Assembly (NCBI GenBank): GCA_029548445.1
Contig: JAKPNJ010000250.1
Span: 1-47,332, forward strand
DNA: 47,332 nucleotides
Direction: 5' to 3'
DNA from: Bacillota bacterium
GTDB taxonomy: Bacteria > Bacillota > Clostridia > Saccharofermentanales > UBA5734
The notes under the pieces were generated by a model that saw only the letters and a list, made by a program, of their open reading frames with translations, was not told the DNA's origin and made no database searches. A program made the translations under genes and the position numbers. This document shows positions 32,646 to 40,963 of the stretch, piece by piece; position 1 is the first letter of the stretch, and each line of letters begins with the position of its first letter.

Positions 32646-33743
32646 CTAGCGGACCGTCACCAGCTCGTACGCCTGGGATCCCAGCCCGACCTTCTCCAGC
32701 TCATCCAGCTGGCCGAAGGGATCCTTGCCATGGATCTGCCGGAACAGGTGGCCCTCCCCGGACAGGGCGAGCCCCTTTGGCAGGCCCACGGGGATCAGGT
32801 CCTCCGTCCGGATCGCGTCCAGGGAGGCCCGCTCGATGGCAACCAGGTCCTCGCCGGCCAGGATCCCGATGTCGGGCACCAGGGACGGGGTGGTCAGGCC
32901 CCAGCAGTCGCAGAGGGCCGTGATGGAAACCAGCATGTTGATGTAGTACACGCTTCCGGGGGAGAAGGTGTCCAGGACGGCCTTCGTACAGAGGGCCATG
33001 CCGGTCTGGAAATCGCCGTAATCATGGGCATCCAGGGAAATGGAGCCGGTGGGGCAGACCTTGACGCAGTGCTGGCAGAGGGTGCAATGGTGGTAGAACA
33101 CCCTGTACTCCCCGGTGTTGCCGGGGCCCGTGAAACTGTTGGCGTTGTGGTTGCAGGACTGGATGCACTTGCCGCAGTGGGTGCACGTCGCGGCGTCCCA
33201 GGCGAGGCCGCCCTCGAGGCCGTGGATTTCCCGCCGGGTCCGGTCGGTGACGCAGCCCATGGCGATGTTCTTGCAGGCGCCGCCGTATCCGCAGGCCCCG
33301 TGGCCCTTCACATGGGAGAAGTCGATCATCATGTCGGCGTCGTGGATGAGGCCCGCCACGTCCACATGCCGGAAGGTCCGGAAGGAGACGGGTTTCGTAT
33401 AATAGTATTTTCCGAGATGGCCACAGGCTTCCAGGATGGGACAACCCAGGTTGGACTCGGTGTATCCCCAGTGCTCCGGGTGGCGGCCGTGGACGTAGTG
33501 GTCCACGATAAAGCAGTCGGCGCCATGCTCCTGGAGAAACGACACCAGTTTCCGGACGAAGACCGGGGGGATGGTGGAGTAGGAGACCCCGGACCCCACA
33601 TGCATCTTGATGGCCACGGTCTTCTTCGCGACGTTCTCGGCCAACCCGCTCTTCTTCAGCAGCCGGGCGAACTTCTCGGGCAGGGTCTGGGTCGCTTCGT
33701 ACCGGGAAAAGGCCATGGGGGCGAACAGGATTTTGCTGGACAT
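32646..33743 (-). CDS. DUF362 domain protein with 4Fe-4S motifs
   Basis: A 365-residue cytoplasmic protein. The DUF362 core includes VAIKMHVGSG, DCFIVDHYVHGRHP, MMIDFSHVKGHGACGYGGAC and KNIAMGCVTDRTR. Two ferredoxin-like cysteine sets follow, CTHCGKCIQSC and CTLCQHCVKVCP, each fit for a [4Fe-4S] cluster (the second lacks no ligand if the following Cys is counted). The family is common in anaerobes; no reaction is established. It has a strong AAGGAGGTG ribosome site and an extended -10 upstream and is transcribed alone, divergent from the TetR regulator. Confidence 0.88.
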   Translation of the reverse strand: MSSKILFAPMAFSRYEATQTLPEKFARLLKKSGLAENVAKKTVAIKMHVGSGVSYSTIPPVFVRKLVSFLQEHGADCFIVDHYVHGRHPEHWGYTESNLGCPILEACGHLGKYYYTKPVSFRTFRHVDVAGLIHDADMMIDFSHVKGHGACGYGGACKNIAMGCVTDRTRREIHGLEGGLAWDAATCTHCGKCIQSCNHNANSFTGPGNTGEYRVFYHHCTLCQHCVKVCPTGSISLDAHDYGDFQTGMALCTKAVLDTFSPGSVYYINMLVSITALCDCWGLTTPSLVPDIGILAGEDLVAIERASLDAIRTEDLIPVGLPKGLALSGEGHLFRQIHGKDPFGQLDELEKVGLGSQAYELVTVR

Positions 33744-33788
33744 GGGACACCTCCTTGGGGGTGGGAACGGCAGGCTTGCCTGGGTTTC

Positions 33789-33797
33789 ACTATACCA
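33789..33797 (-). promoter_or_regulatory. Candidate extended -10 promoter of the DUF362 gene
   Basis: On the minus strand the sequence TGGTATAGT gives an extended -10 (TG-N-TATAGT) about 45 nt before the ATG at 33743. No -35 is evident, as is common for extended -10 promoters. Confidence 0.45.
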
Positions 33798-33823
33798 TAG
33801 CGTTCCGGTCGGGACGGCGGGGC

Positions 33824-33852
33824 TTGACAGGCGTCATCGGCCGCGCTAGCAT
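33824..33852 (+). promoter_or_regulatory. Promoter of the tetR-ABC operon
   Basis: TTGACA at 33824-33829, a 17-nt spacer and TAGCAT at 33847-33852. It directly abuts the two operator palindromes, so a repressor bound there would block transcription. Confidence 0.75.
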
Positions 33853-33853
33853 G

Positions 33854-33883
33854 TGACCATACGGTCATATGACCGGACAGTCA
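33854..33883. promoter_or_regulatory. Two tandem TetR-type operators
   Basis: Two 14-nt sites of the form TGACY-N4-RGTCA lie 2 nt apart: TGACCATACGGTCA (33854-33867) and TGACCGGACAGTCA (33870-33883). The gap between them also makes a perfect CGGTCATATGACCG palindrome (33862-33875). They cover the expected transcription start and lie 19 nt before the TetR-type ATG, suggesting autoregulation. Confidence 0.72.
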
Positions 33884-33901
33884 TGTGGAAGGAGTCGGGC
33901 C

Positions 33902-34603
33902 ATGCCGAAGGAGACCTTCCTGAACCTGCTGCCGGACAAGCGGAGCCGGATCGAGGAAGCCGCCATCGACGAGTTCATCGCCTATCCCTACGATGCCGCG
34001 GGCATCAACCGGATCGTGGAGAAGGCCGGCATCCCCAAGGGCAGCTTCTACCAGTACTTCGAGGACAAGAAGGATCTCTATCTCCACCTCCTGGGCCGGA
34101 TCGTCGAGAGGAAGCTGGAGTACCTGGCCCCGGTCATGGAAAACCCCTTCCAGAAGGAATTCTTCTCCCTTCTCCGGGAGATCTACGGGGCGGGCCTCCG
34201 GTTCGCCCTGTCGAATCCCAGGCTGCAGCGGATCGGGACCCGGATCCTGGCCGACCGGAACAACCCCGTCCTCCTGGAGTTCCTGGCTGCGAGCCGGGGT
34301 AAGTCGGACGTCGTCTTCCACCGCCTGCTGGAGGCGGCCATCGCCCGGGGGGAGATCCGGCGGGATATCGACATCCCCATGTCCGCCCACCTGATCTCGG
34401 AACTGAGCCAGTCCGTGGCCGACTATTACCTGGAACGCGAAGGGGCCCGGTATGACGAGTCGTACATGGAGTATGTGGATCGGATGATCGATTTCCTGCG
34501 GAACGGAATCGGCGTGCCGCCCGACCGGGGCGGCCAGGGGGACCCGGGGGAGAGGCATCAGAAGCCGGATCCCCCGACAGCGGAAGGGAAGGATGCCCGA
34601 TGA
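33902..34603 (+). CDS. TetR-family transcriptional regulator
   Basis: A 233-residue repressor-type protein. The N-terminal helix-turn-helix is in IEEAAIDEFIAYPYDAAGIN and IVEKAGIPKGSFYQYFEDKK; the rest is the helical ligand-binding and dimerisation domain. The start at 33902 has GGAAGGAG upstream; the in-frame codons before it cover the operator. The stop overlaps the ATPase gene (ATGA), so regulator and ABC exporter are one operon, probably derepressed by the exported compound. Confidence 0.92.
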   Translation: MPKETFLNLLPDKRSRIEEAAIDEFIAYPYDAAGINRIVEKAGIPKGSFYQYFEDKKDLYLHLLGRIVERKLEYLAPVMENPFQKEFFSLLREIYGAGLRFALSNPRLQRIGTRILADRNNPVLLEFLAASRGKSDVVFHRLLEAAIARGEIRRDIDIPMSAHLISELSQSVADYYLEREGARYDESYMEYVDRMIDFLRNGIGVPPDRGGQGDPGERHQKPDPPTAEGKDAR

Positions 34604-35457
34604 TCGATGTAACCGGCCTGTTCTACTCGTATACCCATGACGACCGCTATGCCATCCGGGAGGTGGGATTCCAGGTCGACAAGGGAGAGGTCTTCGCCCT
34701 CCTGGGACCCTCCGGGGCGGGAAAGTCGACGACCCAGGGGGTCCTGACCGGGCTCCTGCCGCTGCAGAAGGGAACCGGCCAGGTGGCGGGCTTCCGGCTG
34801 GGCCACATGAACCGGGACCTCTTCAACCGGATCGGCGTCTCCTTCGAGCAGTCCAATGTCTACGGCAAGCTGACCGCACGGGAGAACCTGGCGTTCTATC
34901 GCCGGCTGTTCGACGTCCCCACCCGGGATCCCATGGAGCTGCTGAAACTGGCCGGCCTGGACCAGGTGGCGGACAAGCGGGCGGAAACCTATTCGAAGGG
35001 AATGAAACACCGGCTGACCTTCGTCCGAAGCATGATCAACAACCCTGACCTGTGGTTCCTGGACGAGCCGACCACGGGGCTGGATCCGGCCATCGCAAGC
35101 CAGATCAAGGAAATCATCCGCAGCCGGAAGGAGCAGGGGACCACCACCCTGCTGACGACCCACAACATGTTCCTGGCGGACCAGCTCAGCGACAAGGTCG
35201 GCTTTATCGTGGACGGGCGGCTGGTCCTGGTGGACACGCCCCGGAACCTCAAGCTGCAGTACGGGGAACGCCTGGTCCAGGTGGATTACAAGGAGGACGG
35301 GGGCCTCCGGTCCGAGCGGCTGTCCCTGGTCGACGAACGGGACCGGCAGCGCCTCGCGCTCCTGCTCTCGGAGCGGGAGATCGAGACGATGCACACGAAG
35401 GAGGCGACCTTGGAGGAAATTTTCATCAAGGTCACCGGCAGGGGGTTGGAAGGATGA
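34600..35457 (+). CDS. ABC-2 type transporter ATP-binding protein
   Basis: A 285-residue cytoplasmic ATPase. Walker A is GPSGAGKST, the Q-loop ISFEQ-type segment is GVSFEQSNVYGKLT, the signature is TYSKGMKHRLTFVRSM (SKGM replaces SGGQ, as in many exporters of this kind), Walker B is LWFLDEPTTGLDP and the H-loop is LLTTHNM. The C-terminal 60 residues form the extra domain seen in CcmA/NatA-like exporters. It overlaps the regulator before it and the permease after it by 4 nt each. Confidence 0.92.
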   Translation: MIDVTGLFYSYTHDDRYAIREVGFQVDKGEVFALLGPSGAGKSTTQGVLTGLLPLQKGTGQVAGFRLGHMNRDLFNRIGVSFEQSNVYGKLTARENLAFYRRLFDVPTRDPMELLKLAGLDQVADKRAETYSKGMKHRLTFVRSMINNPDLWFLDEPTTGLDPAIASQIKEIIRSRKEQGTTTLLTTHNMFLADQLSDKVGFIVDGRLVLVDTPRNLKLQYGERLVQVDYKEDGGLRSERLSLVDERDRQRLALLLSEREIETMHTKEATLEEIFIKVTGRGLEG

Positions 35458-36500
35458 GATTCCTGGCATCGTTCCAAAAGGACCTGGCCCTGGCCTTCCG
35501 CAGCCTGTACGCCTATATCGAGATCCTCATGGCCGTCCTCATCGTCATCGTCCTGGTCTTCATCGTGCCCGAGGACGCGCCGCGGCAGACGCCGGTTTTC
35601 GTTCACCTGGGCGTGGAGGGAGCCCTCCGGGAGAAGCTCCTGGAAGTCCTGGAGGAGGAATCGGCAGCCGGCGCGACGACACTGACCCTCTCGGATCGGC
35701 CGGAGGATGTCCGGGCCGGGCTGGAGGCCGACCGGTCCGCCGTGGGCCTGCTGGTCTCCCTGGAGGACGGGAAGGTCCGCTATGAGTTTGTCCTGCAGGG
35801 GTACGAGAGCGACCAGGTCCGGAACACCCTCCAGACCGGGTTCCTGTCGGAAATGGTCCGGTCGGTGCCGGGCTTCGTGGACGAAACCCGGGTCACCGTC
35901 CTGGACAGGATCGTCGAAAAACTCCCCACCCGGCTGGACCTGCTGCCCATCCTCCTGGTCATGAACTCGGCCTTCGTGGGCCTCTTCATCATTTCGGCCT
36001 ACATCTTCATGGACAAGGAGGAGGGCTCCATCAAGGCCTTCGCGGTGACCCCCGCCCGGATTTGGGAGTACCTGCTGAGCAAGGTCGCCATGATGCTGGG
36101 CATGGGCCTCGTAACGGGCCTTTTCACGGTGCTCGCCGTTACGGGGTTTCGGGTCCATATCCTGCTGTTCCTGCCGCTCCTGGTCGCCTGCAATCTCTTC
36201 GGGTCGGCCCTGGGCCTGCTGATCGCAAGCTTCTTCGACACCATGACCAAGTCCCTGGGCGCCCTGTATGTCGCCATCATCGCTCTTGGCCTGACAGCTG
36301 TTTCCTACTTCATGCCGTCGTTCTCCCCTTTCTGGATCACGCTGCTGCCCACCTACCCCATGCTGTTCGCCATGCGGGAAACCCTGCTGGCCAAGCCGGA
36401 TTCGGCCTACGTCCTGGCCTGGTCCGGGGTGTTCCTCGTCCTGTCCGTGGGGCTTTTCCTGCTGTCCGACCTGCGCTACAGGCGGACCCTGACGGTATAG
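35454..36500 (+). CDS. ABC-2 type transporter permease, first subunit
   Basis: A 348-residue membrane protein: one N-terminal helix (about 22-38), an outer domain of about 140 residues, then five or six helices from about residue 165 on (NSAFVGLFIISAYIFMDKEE, GSIKAFAVTPARIWEYLLSK). This is the ABC2_membrane_3 layout. The ATG at 35454 overlaps the ATPase stop. It pairs with the next permease as a heterodimer; the substrate is unknown, with drugs, peptides or lipids being usual for the family. Confidence 0.88.
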   Translation: MRFLASFQKDLALAFRSLYAYIEILMAVLIVIVLVFIVPEDAPRQTPVFVHLGVEGALREKLLEVLEEESAAGATTLTLSDRPEDVRAGLEADRSAVGLLVSLEDGKVRYEFVLQGYESDQVRNTLQTGFLSEMVRSVPGFVDETRVTVLDRIVEKLPTRLDLLPILLVMNSAFVGLFIISAYIFMDKEEGSIKAFAVTPARIWEYLLSKVAMMLGMGLVTGLFTVLAVTGFRVHILLFLPLLVACNLFGSALGLLIASFFDTMTKSLGALYVAIIALGLTAVSYFMPSFSPFWITLLPTYPMLFAMRETLLAKPDSAYVLAWSGVFLVLSVGLFLLSDLRYRRTLTV

Positions 36501-36513
36501 GGGGGGCGCAGCC

Positions 36514-37521
36514 ATGAACATGCTGAGGCGGATCCTGTCCATCGCACTCCGGGACCTGAAGAGCGGCATCCGGGATTTCATGGTCCTGTTCATCCTGGTC
36601 ATGCCGATCCTGCTGGCCGTCCTGCTCAAGTCCTTTGTCCCGTCGGTGGGGGCGGCCGTCCTCCACGCAGTGGTCCCGGAGGGTACCGATCCGGCCTTCG
36701 TGGACATGCTCGAGCGGCACGGCCGGGTCGAGACCGTGGCTGGCCGGGACGCCCTGGTCCGCCGGGTGGCAGCCAAGGACGACGTGGTCGGATTCGTGGA
36801 ATCCGCCGGGGAAACCGAGATCCTGGTCGGCGGGAACGAGGCCCAGGGGGTCCCGGAGCTGGCCGAGTCGGTGGCGGTGCTGTGGCGGAACCGGGACCTG
36901 GATCTGCCGGTGACCGTTGCGGTATCCGATGTGGGATGGCTCCTGTCGCCCCTCATGCGTTTCGGGGCGGACTTCCTCCTGGTCTTCATCTCGGTGTTCG
37001 GCGGCATGGTCGTCATGCTGAACCTGGTGGAGGAAAAGCAATCCAACACTCTCTCCGCCGTCAACGTGACCCCGGTCCGGCGGTGGGAGTACATCGCGGG
37101 GAAAGGGCTCCTGGGCTTCGTCCTGCCCATGGTCAATGCCTTCGCCATCCTGCTGGTCCTGGGGTTCACAGGCGTCGATTTCCTGATGGTGTCACTGGTG
37201 ATCCTGTCCATCGCCCTCATCGGCCTGATCGTCGGCTTCGCCATCGGCATCCACAGCGACAACCAGATGACCGCCGTCGCCTCCATGAAAATGATGTTCC
37301 TGCCGATCTTTGGCTCCATCCTGGGCGGGATCTTCCTTGCGGAGAAGTGGCACCCCCTGCTGTACTGGTCCCCGTTCTACTGGGCGTTCCGGTCCATGGA
37401 CGCCATCGTCCTGGACCAGGCGGCGTGGTCCGATATCCTTGTGAACAGCGGGATCATCCTGCTCCTGACCGCTGTCGTGTTCCTGTCGATGTGGAAGCGG
37501 ATCCGCAGGGGATTCGACTGA
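36514..37521 (+). CDS. ABC-2 type transporter permease, second subunit
   Basis: A 335-residue membrane protein of the same layout as its neighbour: helix at about 22-40, an outer domain of about 120 residues, then FLLVFISVFGGMVVMLNLVE, EKQSNTLSAVNVTPVRRWEY and four further helices. It starts 13 nt after the first permease, with GGGGGGCG as ribosome site. The two permeases differ in the outer domain, which suggests a heterodimer rather than recent duplication. Confidence 0.88.
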   Translation: MNMLRRILSIALRDLKSGIRDFMVLFILVMPILLAVLLKSFVPSVGAAVLHAVVPEGTDPAFVDMLERHGRVETVAGRDALVRRVAAKDDVVGFVESAGETEILVGGNEAQGVPELAESVAVLWRNRDLDLPVTVAVSDVGWLLSPLMRFGADFLLVFISVFGGMVVMLNLVEEKQSNTLSAVNVTPVRRWEYIAGKGLLGFVLPMVNAFAILLVLGFTGVDFLMVSLVILSIALIGLIVGFAIGIHSDNQMTAVASMKMMFLPIFGSILGGIFLAEKWHPLLYWSPFYWAFRSMDAIVLDQAAWSDILVNSGIILLLTAVVFLSMWKRIRRGFD

Positions 37522-37632
37522 CACGGGCCTGGCGGATGGCGACGGTTCACGTCGCGAAGAAGGTCCCCCAGTGGGACGCAGACGGGCGGACACCCGAAGA
37601 GGATCCGCCGAAGAAAGGAAAGGAGCCGCATC

Positions 37633-37836
37633 ATGGGGTGGCCGCTGCTGGGGCTCGTGCTGATCGCCTACGCCGCTTTCGTCGTTTATCTCAACGTGAA
37701 AAAGCCGGAGAAGATCTGGGACATGGCCAAGATCCGCATGTTCCGCAAGGTCCTGGGGGAAAAGGGGACGGTCATTATGTTCTATGTCTTCGCCGCCATC
37801 GCCCTGGGATTCGGCGTCTGGCTCCTGACCCTCTGA
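37633..37836 (+). CDS. Small two-helix membrane protein
   Basis: A 67-residue protein preceded by a clear GGAAAGGAG ribosome site. It has two hydrophobic helices (about 3-20 and 45-66) joined by a basic loop KKPEKIWDMAKIRMFRKVLG. I do not recognise a function. It lies 111 nt after the ABC permease on the same strand and may be the last gene of that operon, or an independent small gene. The window of DNA between them shows nothing else. Confidence 0.65.
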   Translation: MGWPLLGLVLIAYAAFVVYLNVKKPEKIWDMAKIRMFRKVLGEKGTVIMFYVFAAIALGFGVWLLTL

Positions 37837-37870
37837 GTTCCTGCCGGGAACTGGATCTCCTGGCATGAAA

Positions 37871-37904
37871 AACCGGAAGGCCTGCCGCGACAGGTCTTCC
37901 GGTT
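37871..37904 (-). terminator. Intrinsic terminator of the heliorhodopsin gene
   Basis: A 14-bp stem (AACCGGAAGGCCTG with CAGGTCTTCCGGTT, one G-U pair) closes a 6-nt loop. On the minus strand it is followed by five T residues, 35 nt after the heliorhodopsin stop. It may also slow transcription coming from the plus-strand small gene. Confidence 0.85.
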
Positions 37905-37938
37905 CGTGCCCTTTCGGGGACTGGAGGGTGCCGGACGG

Positions 37939-38724
37939 TTACTGGGGCTGCATGACGCCGGCGAATACGAGCCAGGCCAGGACCGACTTGGCCACCAGGC
38001 TCAGGACGATGTAGGCCCGCTCGCCATACAGGTAGTTGGACCAGCGGCCCACCTTTTTGTACTGCAGGAACATGTTCACGGGGAACAGGTTGAAGAAGAA
38101 GAAGTACGAGAAGGTAATGGCAAAGACGAACCATGGGATTTCGCCCAGGTCGGAGTTGCCGAAGGCGTTCAGGGCCACCACGATCCAGGGACCGAGGCCG
38201 GCGATGCTGCCGAAGACGAAGGAGGACCAGCTGGTCTTCGCCGCCCCCTGGTTGACCTTTTCCATGGCGTACCCGAAGAGGTTCATGGACGCGTTCAGCA
38301 GGAAGATCGCGATCAGCGTATCCACGGCGAAGACGCCGAAGAGGTTCGCGATCAGGACGATCATCACGGAGGAGCTGAGGGCATACTCATACCAGCGGAA
38401 CGGGTTCATGCCCCGGAGAATGTTTTCGTTGTAGACCCGGTTGGTGCCGGGGGCCGCAATGACGAAGTGGGCCAGGGCCGAAAGGAAGAGGAAGCTGGAG
38501 ACCAGGATGCCGAAGGGCAGGGTGCCGGCCTCCTTCGGCTCGGTGACGAGCCGCATGAGATTCGTATCAAAGGTCAGGAAGTAGGTGCGGAGCGGGGTCC
38601 GGAAATCCTTGATCTTGTCGACGGTCAGGCTGAAAACGAGCATCAGGGTTCCCTGGATCAGGTGGAGGGCGCCCATCAGCCAATTGAAACGCCGGAGGGA
38701 AGGAAGGGTGATGTCCTTGCGCAT
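37939..38724 (-). CDS. Heliorhodopsin
   Basis: A 261-residue seven-helix retinal protein. Family marks: LRRFNWLMGALHLIQGTLML at the N-terminus (H21), LSALAHF (H86), PFRWYEYALSSSVMIVLIAN in helix 3 with the expected counter-ion E113, GPWIVVALN, and YGERAYIVLSLVAKSVLAW in helix 7 with K246 as the retinal Schiff-base lysine. The order and spacing match heliorhodopsins and not type-1 pumps, which lack the helix-3 RWxEY and the N-terminal RRFN. The family has its N-terminus inside, opposite to other rhodopsins. Function is unsettled: light sensing or modulation of a partner enzyme has been suggested. The start has GAGGAGGAAA upstream. An AraC gene precedes it by 101 nt on the same strand. No retinal or carotenoid gene is visible here. 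Confidence 0.95.
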   Translation of the reverse strand: MRKDITLPSLRRFNWLMGALHLIQGTLMLVFSLTVDKIKDFRTPLRTYFLTFDTNLMRLVTEPKEAGTLPFGILVSSFLFLSALAHFVIAAPGTNRVYNENILRGMNPFRWYEYALSSSVMIVLIANLFGVFAVDTLIAIFLLNASMNLFGYAMEKVNQGAAKTSWSSFVFGSIAGLGPWIVVALNAFGNSDLGEIPWFVFAITFSYFFFFNLFPVNMFLQYKKVGRWSNYLYGERAYIVLSLVAKSVLAWLVFAGVMQPQ

Positions 38725-38825
38725 GGCGATTTCCTCCTCATGATTTCGTTCGAGCTCGGGGTCTTGATCCTATCCTACTCCCGAAACGCAAGTGGAATGG
38801 GAACCCGTGTGACCAATTGGAACGA

Positions 38826-39683
38826 TCATCCGTAGAGGCGGCGGCGGAACGGGAGGGGGGCGATCCCCGCGTACTGCCGGAACTGGTGCGTAAAGGTCGC
38901 CGTATCGGGGTATCCCAGGCTCAGGGCCACGGACTCCACGCTGTGGCCGGGATCGGCCAGCAGGACCCGGGCCCGGGACATCCGGCGCAGGATCATGTAA
39001 CGGTGGGGCGGGACGCCGGCCTGGGCCCGGAATCGCTTCCGGTAGGTCTCGACACCGAGCCCGGCCTCGTCCGCCGCCTCTTCCAGGGAGACCCGACCGT
39101 CCGGTCGAAGGGAAAGAAGCCGGTCCAGGCGCTCCGGCAACCGGTCCGGGGCGGCGGCCCGGCGGTCCGCGTCCAGCTGCAGGGCGAGACACACCAGGGA
39201 CACTGCGTCGGCCAGGCAGGAAGCAGAGGGGGTCTCCCGCGCACCCAGGCGGCCGTGGAGGGCGACAAAGCGCTGGACCAGGCCGGGATCCAGGCCCGGC
39301 GCCAGGACCGGTTCCCCGATTCCCGGAATCCCGGCGGCCAGGAGGCTTTCGTAGATCGGCCGGCCAAGGCAGACATAGCATTCGAGCCAGCCGGAATCCG
39401 GGTCCACCGGAGTTCGGTGCCGGATTCCCGGTCGACGCTGGATGAAGCAGCCAGGCGCCAGGGGAACGGAACACCCGTCCGGCCCGATGTAGCGGCCGGT
39501 TCCGCGAAGCAGCAGCAGGGCGCCATAGTAGGTGAAGGTGAGGACCCGGTCCGGGTCCGGGGGGCTCTCGGGGTAGGAAAGGAATCCGACGGACAGGATG
39601 GTTCGATCCTGGTCCGTGCCGAACTGGCGATGGACCCCGTTCGTCCGTCGCAGGGCTTCCGGGAGAAGGGAAACCACATCCAT
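38826..39683 (-). CDS. AraC-family transcriptional regulator
   Basis: A 285-residue regulator. Residues about 1-160 form a cupin-like sensor (LTFTYYGALLLLRGTGRYIG, PLAPGCFIQRRPGIRHRTPV), and residues about 185-285 the two helix-turn-helix units (LEEAADEAGLGVETYRKRFR; VESVALSLGYPDTATFTHQF). The ATG at 39683 has GGAGGT upstream. It is divergent from a UroD-like gene, its most likely target, and 101 nt upstream of the heliorhodopsin gene on the same strand, with which it could be cotranscribed. The sensor domain suggests a sugar-like ligand. Confidence 0.9.
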   Translation of the reverse strand: MDVVSLLPEALRRTNGVHRQFGTDQDRTILSVGFLSYPESPPDPDRVLTFTYYGALLLLRGTGRYIGPDGCSVPLAPGCFIQRRPGIRHRTPVDPDSGWLECYVCLGRPIYESLLAAGIPGIGEPVLAPGLDPGLVQRFVALHGRLGARETPSASCLADAVSLVCLALQLDADRRAAAPDRLPERLDRLLSLRPDGRVSLEEAADEAGLGVETYRKRFRAQAGVPPHRYMILRRMSRARVLLADPGHSVESVALSLGYPDTATFTHQFRQYAGIAPLPFRRRLYG

Positions 39684-39840
39684 GCGGACCTCCGTTTCGG
39701 GCGGGCGGCTCCCGCGACCAGCGATACGGCCTTGACCGGAAAAGACAAATCAATTGCCGGTTCTGCCATGGATCATAGCCCAGGAATCAATAAAATGAAA
39801 GAATAAGCCAGTCCGCGTGAACTGGAAGGAGAGCGAAAAT

Positions 39841-40908
39841 ATGACAAATCGCGAGAATGTCCTGTCCCTCTTCCGGCGAACCGGGGTCGAGCGGGCACCG
39901 GTGGATTTCCAGCTCTGTCCCCACCTGGAATCCGTTTACAGGGAGAGGACCGGCAGCGCCATCCCGTATTGGGAATATTTCGATTTTCCCATGCGTTTCC
40001 TTCCCGGCCTCCCTTGCAGCCGCGCCGACGATGCGGCCTTCGCCGCCTGGTATCCGGAACCCCTGCGGCCGGGCACCGGCTTCGACCTGTTCGGCGTGGC
40101 CCACGAGCCCGGCAGCGCGGCCGCCATGCACATGACCCGCATGCGCCATCCCCTGGCCGGCGTGGACAGCCTGGACCGGATGCGGGAGTTTCCGTTCCCG
40201 TCCTTCGACTTTGGGGGCATCCCGGACCTCCGCCTGGCGGCCGACGCCCTCCATGCCGCAGGCTGCGCCTCCATGTTCGGCCTGACCTGTACCATTTGGG
40301 AGACCGCCTGGTATCTGCGCAGCATGGAAGACCTGATGGTGGACATGATCCAGGAGGATCCCAAGGCCGAGTTCCTGCTGGACCGGGTGACGGACCTGGC
40401 CTGCCTCCGGGCGGACGCCGCCGCGGAAGCCGGGGCCGACCTGCTGTTCCTGGGCGACGATGTGGGCATGCAGCGCACCCTCCTGATGAGCCGGGAACTC
40501 TATCGAACCTGGCTCCTGCCCCGGCTCACCCGGGTCATCGCGGCGGCCCGGGCGAAGAAGCCCGACATCCTGGTCATGTACCATTCCTGCGGCTTTGTCG
40601 AACCCCTCGTCGGGGACTTCCTCGAAGCCGGGATCGACATCCTGGACCCGGTCCAGCCGGAATGCATGGACGTGGCGGCCCTCCATGCGGCGTATGGCGA
40701 CCGGTTGTCCTTCCACGGGACCCTTGGCACCCAGACCACCATGCCCTTCGGCACCCCCGACGACGTCCGGCGGACCGTCCGGCGCAGCCTGGACTTGGCC
40801 GGGGCGGCGGGCGGGATGTTCTGCGCCCCCACCCACATGCTGGAACCGGAAGTACCCTGGGAAAACGTCCTGGCCTATGTGGAGGCCTGCCGGGACTGGC
40901 GTCCCTGA
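39841..40908 (+). CDS. Uroporphyrinogen decarboxylase-like protein with HxC motif
   Basis: A 355-residue UroD-fold protein. It has MTNRENVLSLFRR at the start, LLFLGDDVGMQRTLLMSREL, YHSCGFVEPLVGDFLEAGID, and LDPVQPECMD near the end. YHSCG corresponds to the HxC zinc site of MtaA/CmuA corrinoid methyltransferases, with C in PECMD as a possible third ligand, so methyl transfer is more plausible than uroporphyrinogen decarboxylation. The ATG at 39841 is chosen for GGAAGGAGAG upstream; the GTG at 39817 is less likely. It is divergent from an AraC regulator. No corrinoid protein gene is in the window. Confidence 0.8.
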   Translation: MTNRENVLSLFRRTGVERAPVDFQLCPHLESVYRERTGSAIPYWEYFDFPMRFLPGLPCSRADDAAFAAWYPEPLRPGTGFDLFGVAHEPGSAAAMHMTRMRHPLAGVDSLDRMREFPFPSFDFGGIPDLRLAADALHAAGCASMFGLTCTIWETAWYLRSMEDLMVDMIQEDPKAEFLLDRVTDLACLRADAAAEAGADLLFLGDDVGMQRTLLMSRELYRTWLLPRLTRVIAAARAKKPDILVMYHSCGFVEPLVGDFLEAGIDILDPVQPECMDVAALHAAYGDRLSFHGTLGTQTTMPFGTPDDVRRTVRRSLDLAGAAGGMFCAPTHMLEPEVPWENVLAYVEACRDWRP

Positions 40909-40951
40909 ACCCGCCACCCGGCGAGCCCTTTCGCCGCATCCCGGACGGGCC

Positions 40952-40957
40952 TATAAT
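40952..40957 (+). promoter_or_regulatory. -10 box directly before a start codon
   Basis: TATAAT ends 6 nt before the ATG at 40964, with TTTCGC 17 nt upstream as a weak -35. Transcription would begin at or next to the ATG. Confidence 0.45.
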
Positions 40958-40963
40958 GGAGGC

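Noticed and set aside
37939-38724. Proton-pump type-1 rhodopsin
   Set aside because: The N-terminal RRFN, helix-3 RWYEY and the YGE...AKS helix-7 pattern belong to heliorhodopsins; the DTE/DTD-type pump motif is missing.
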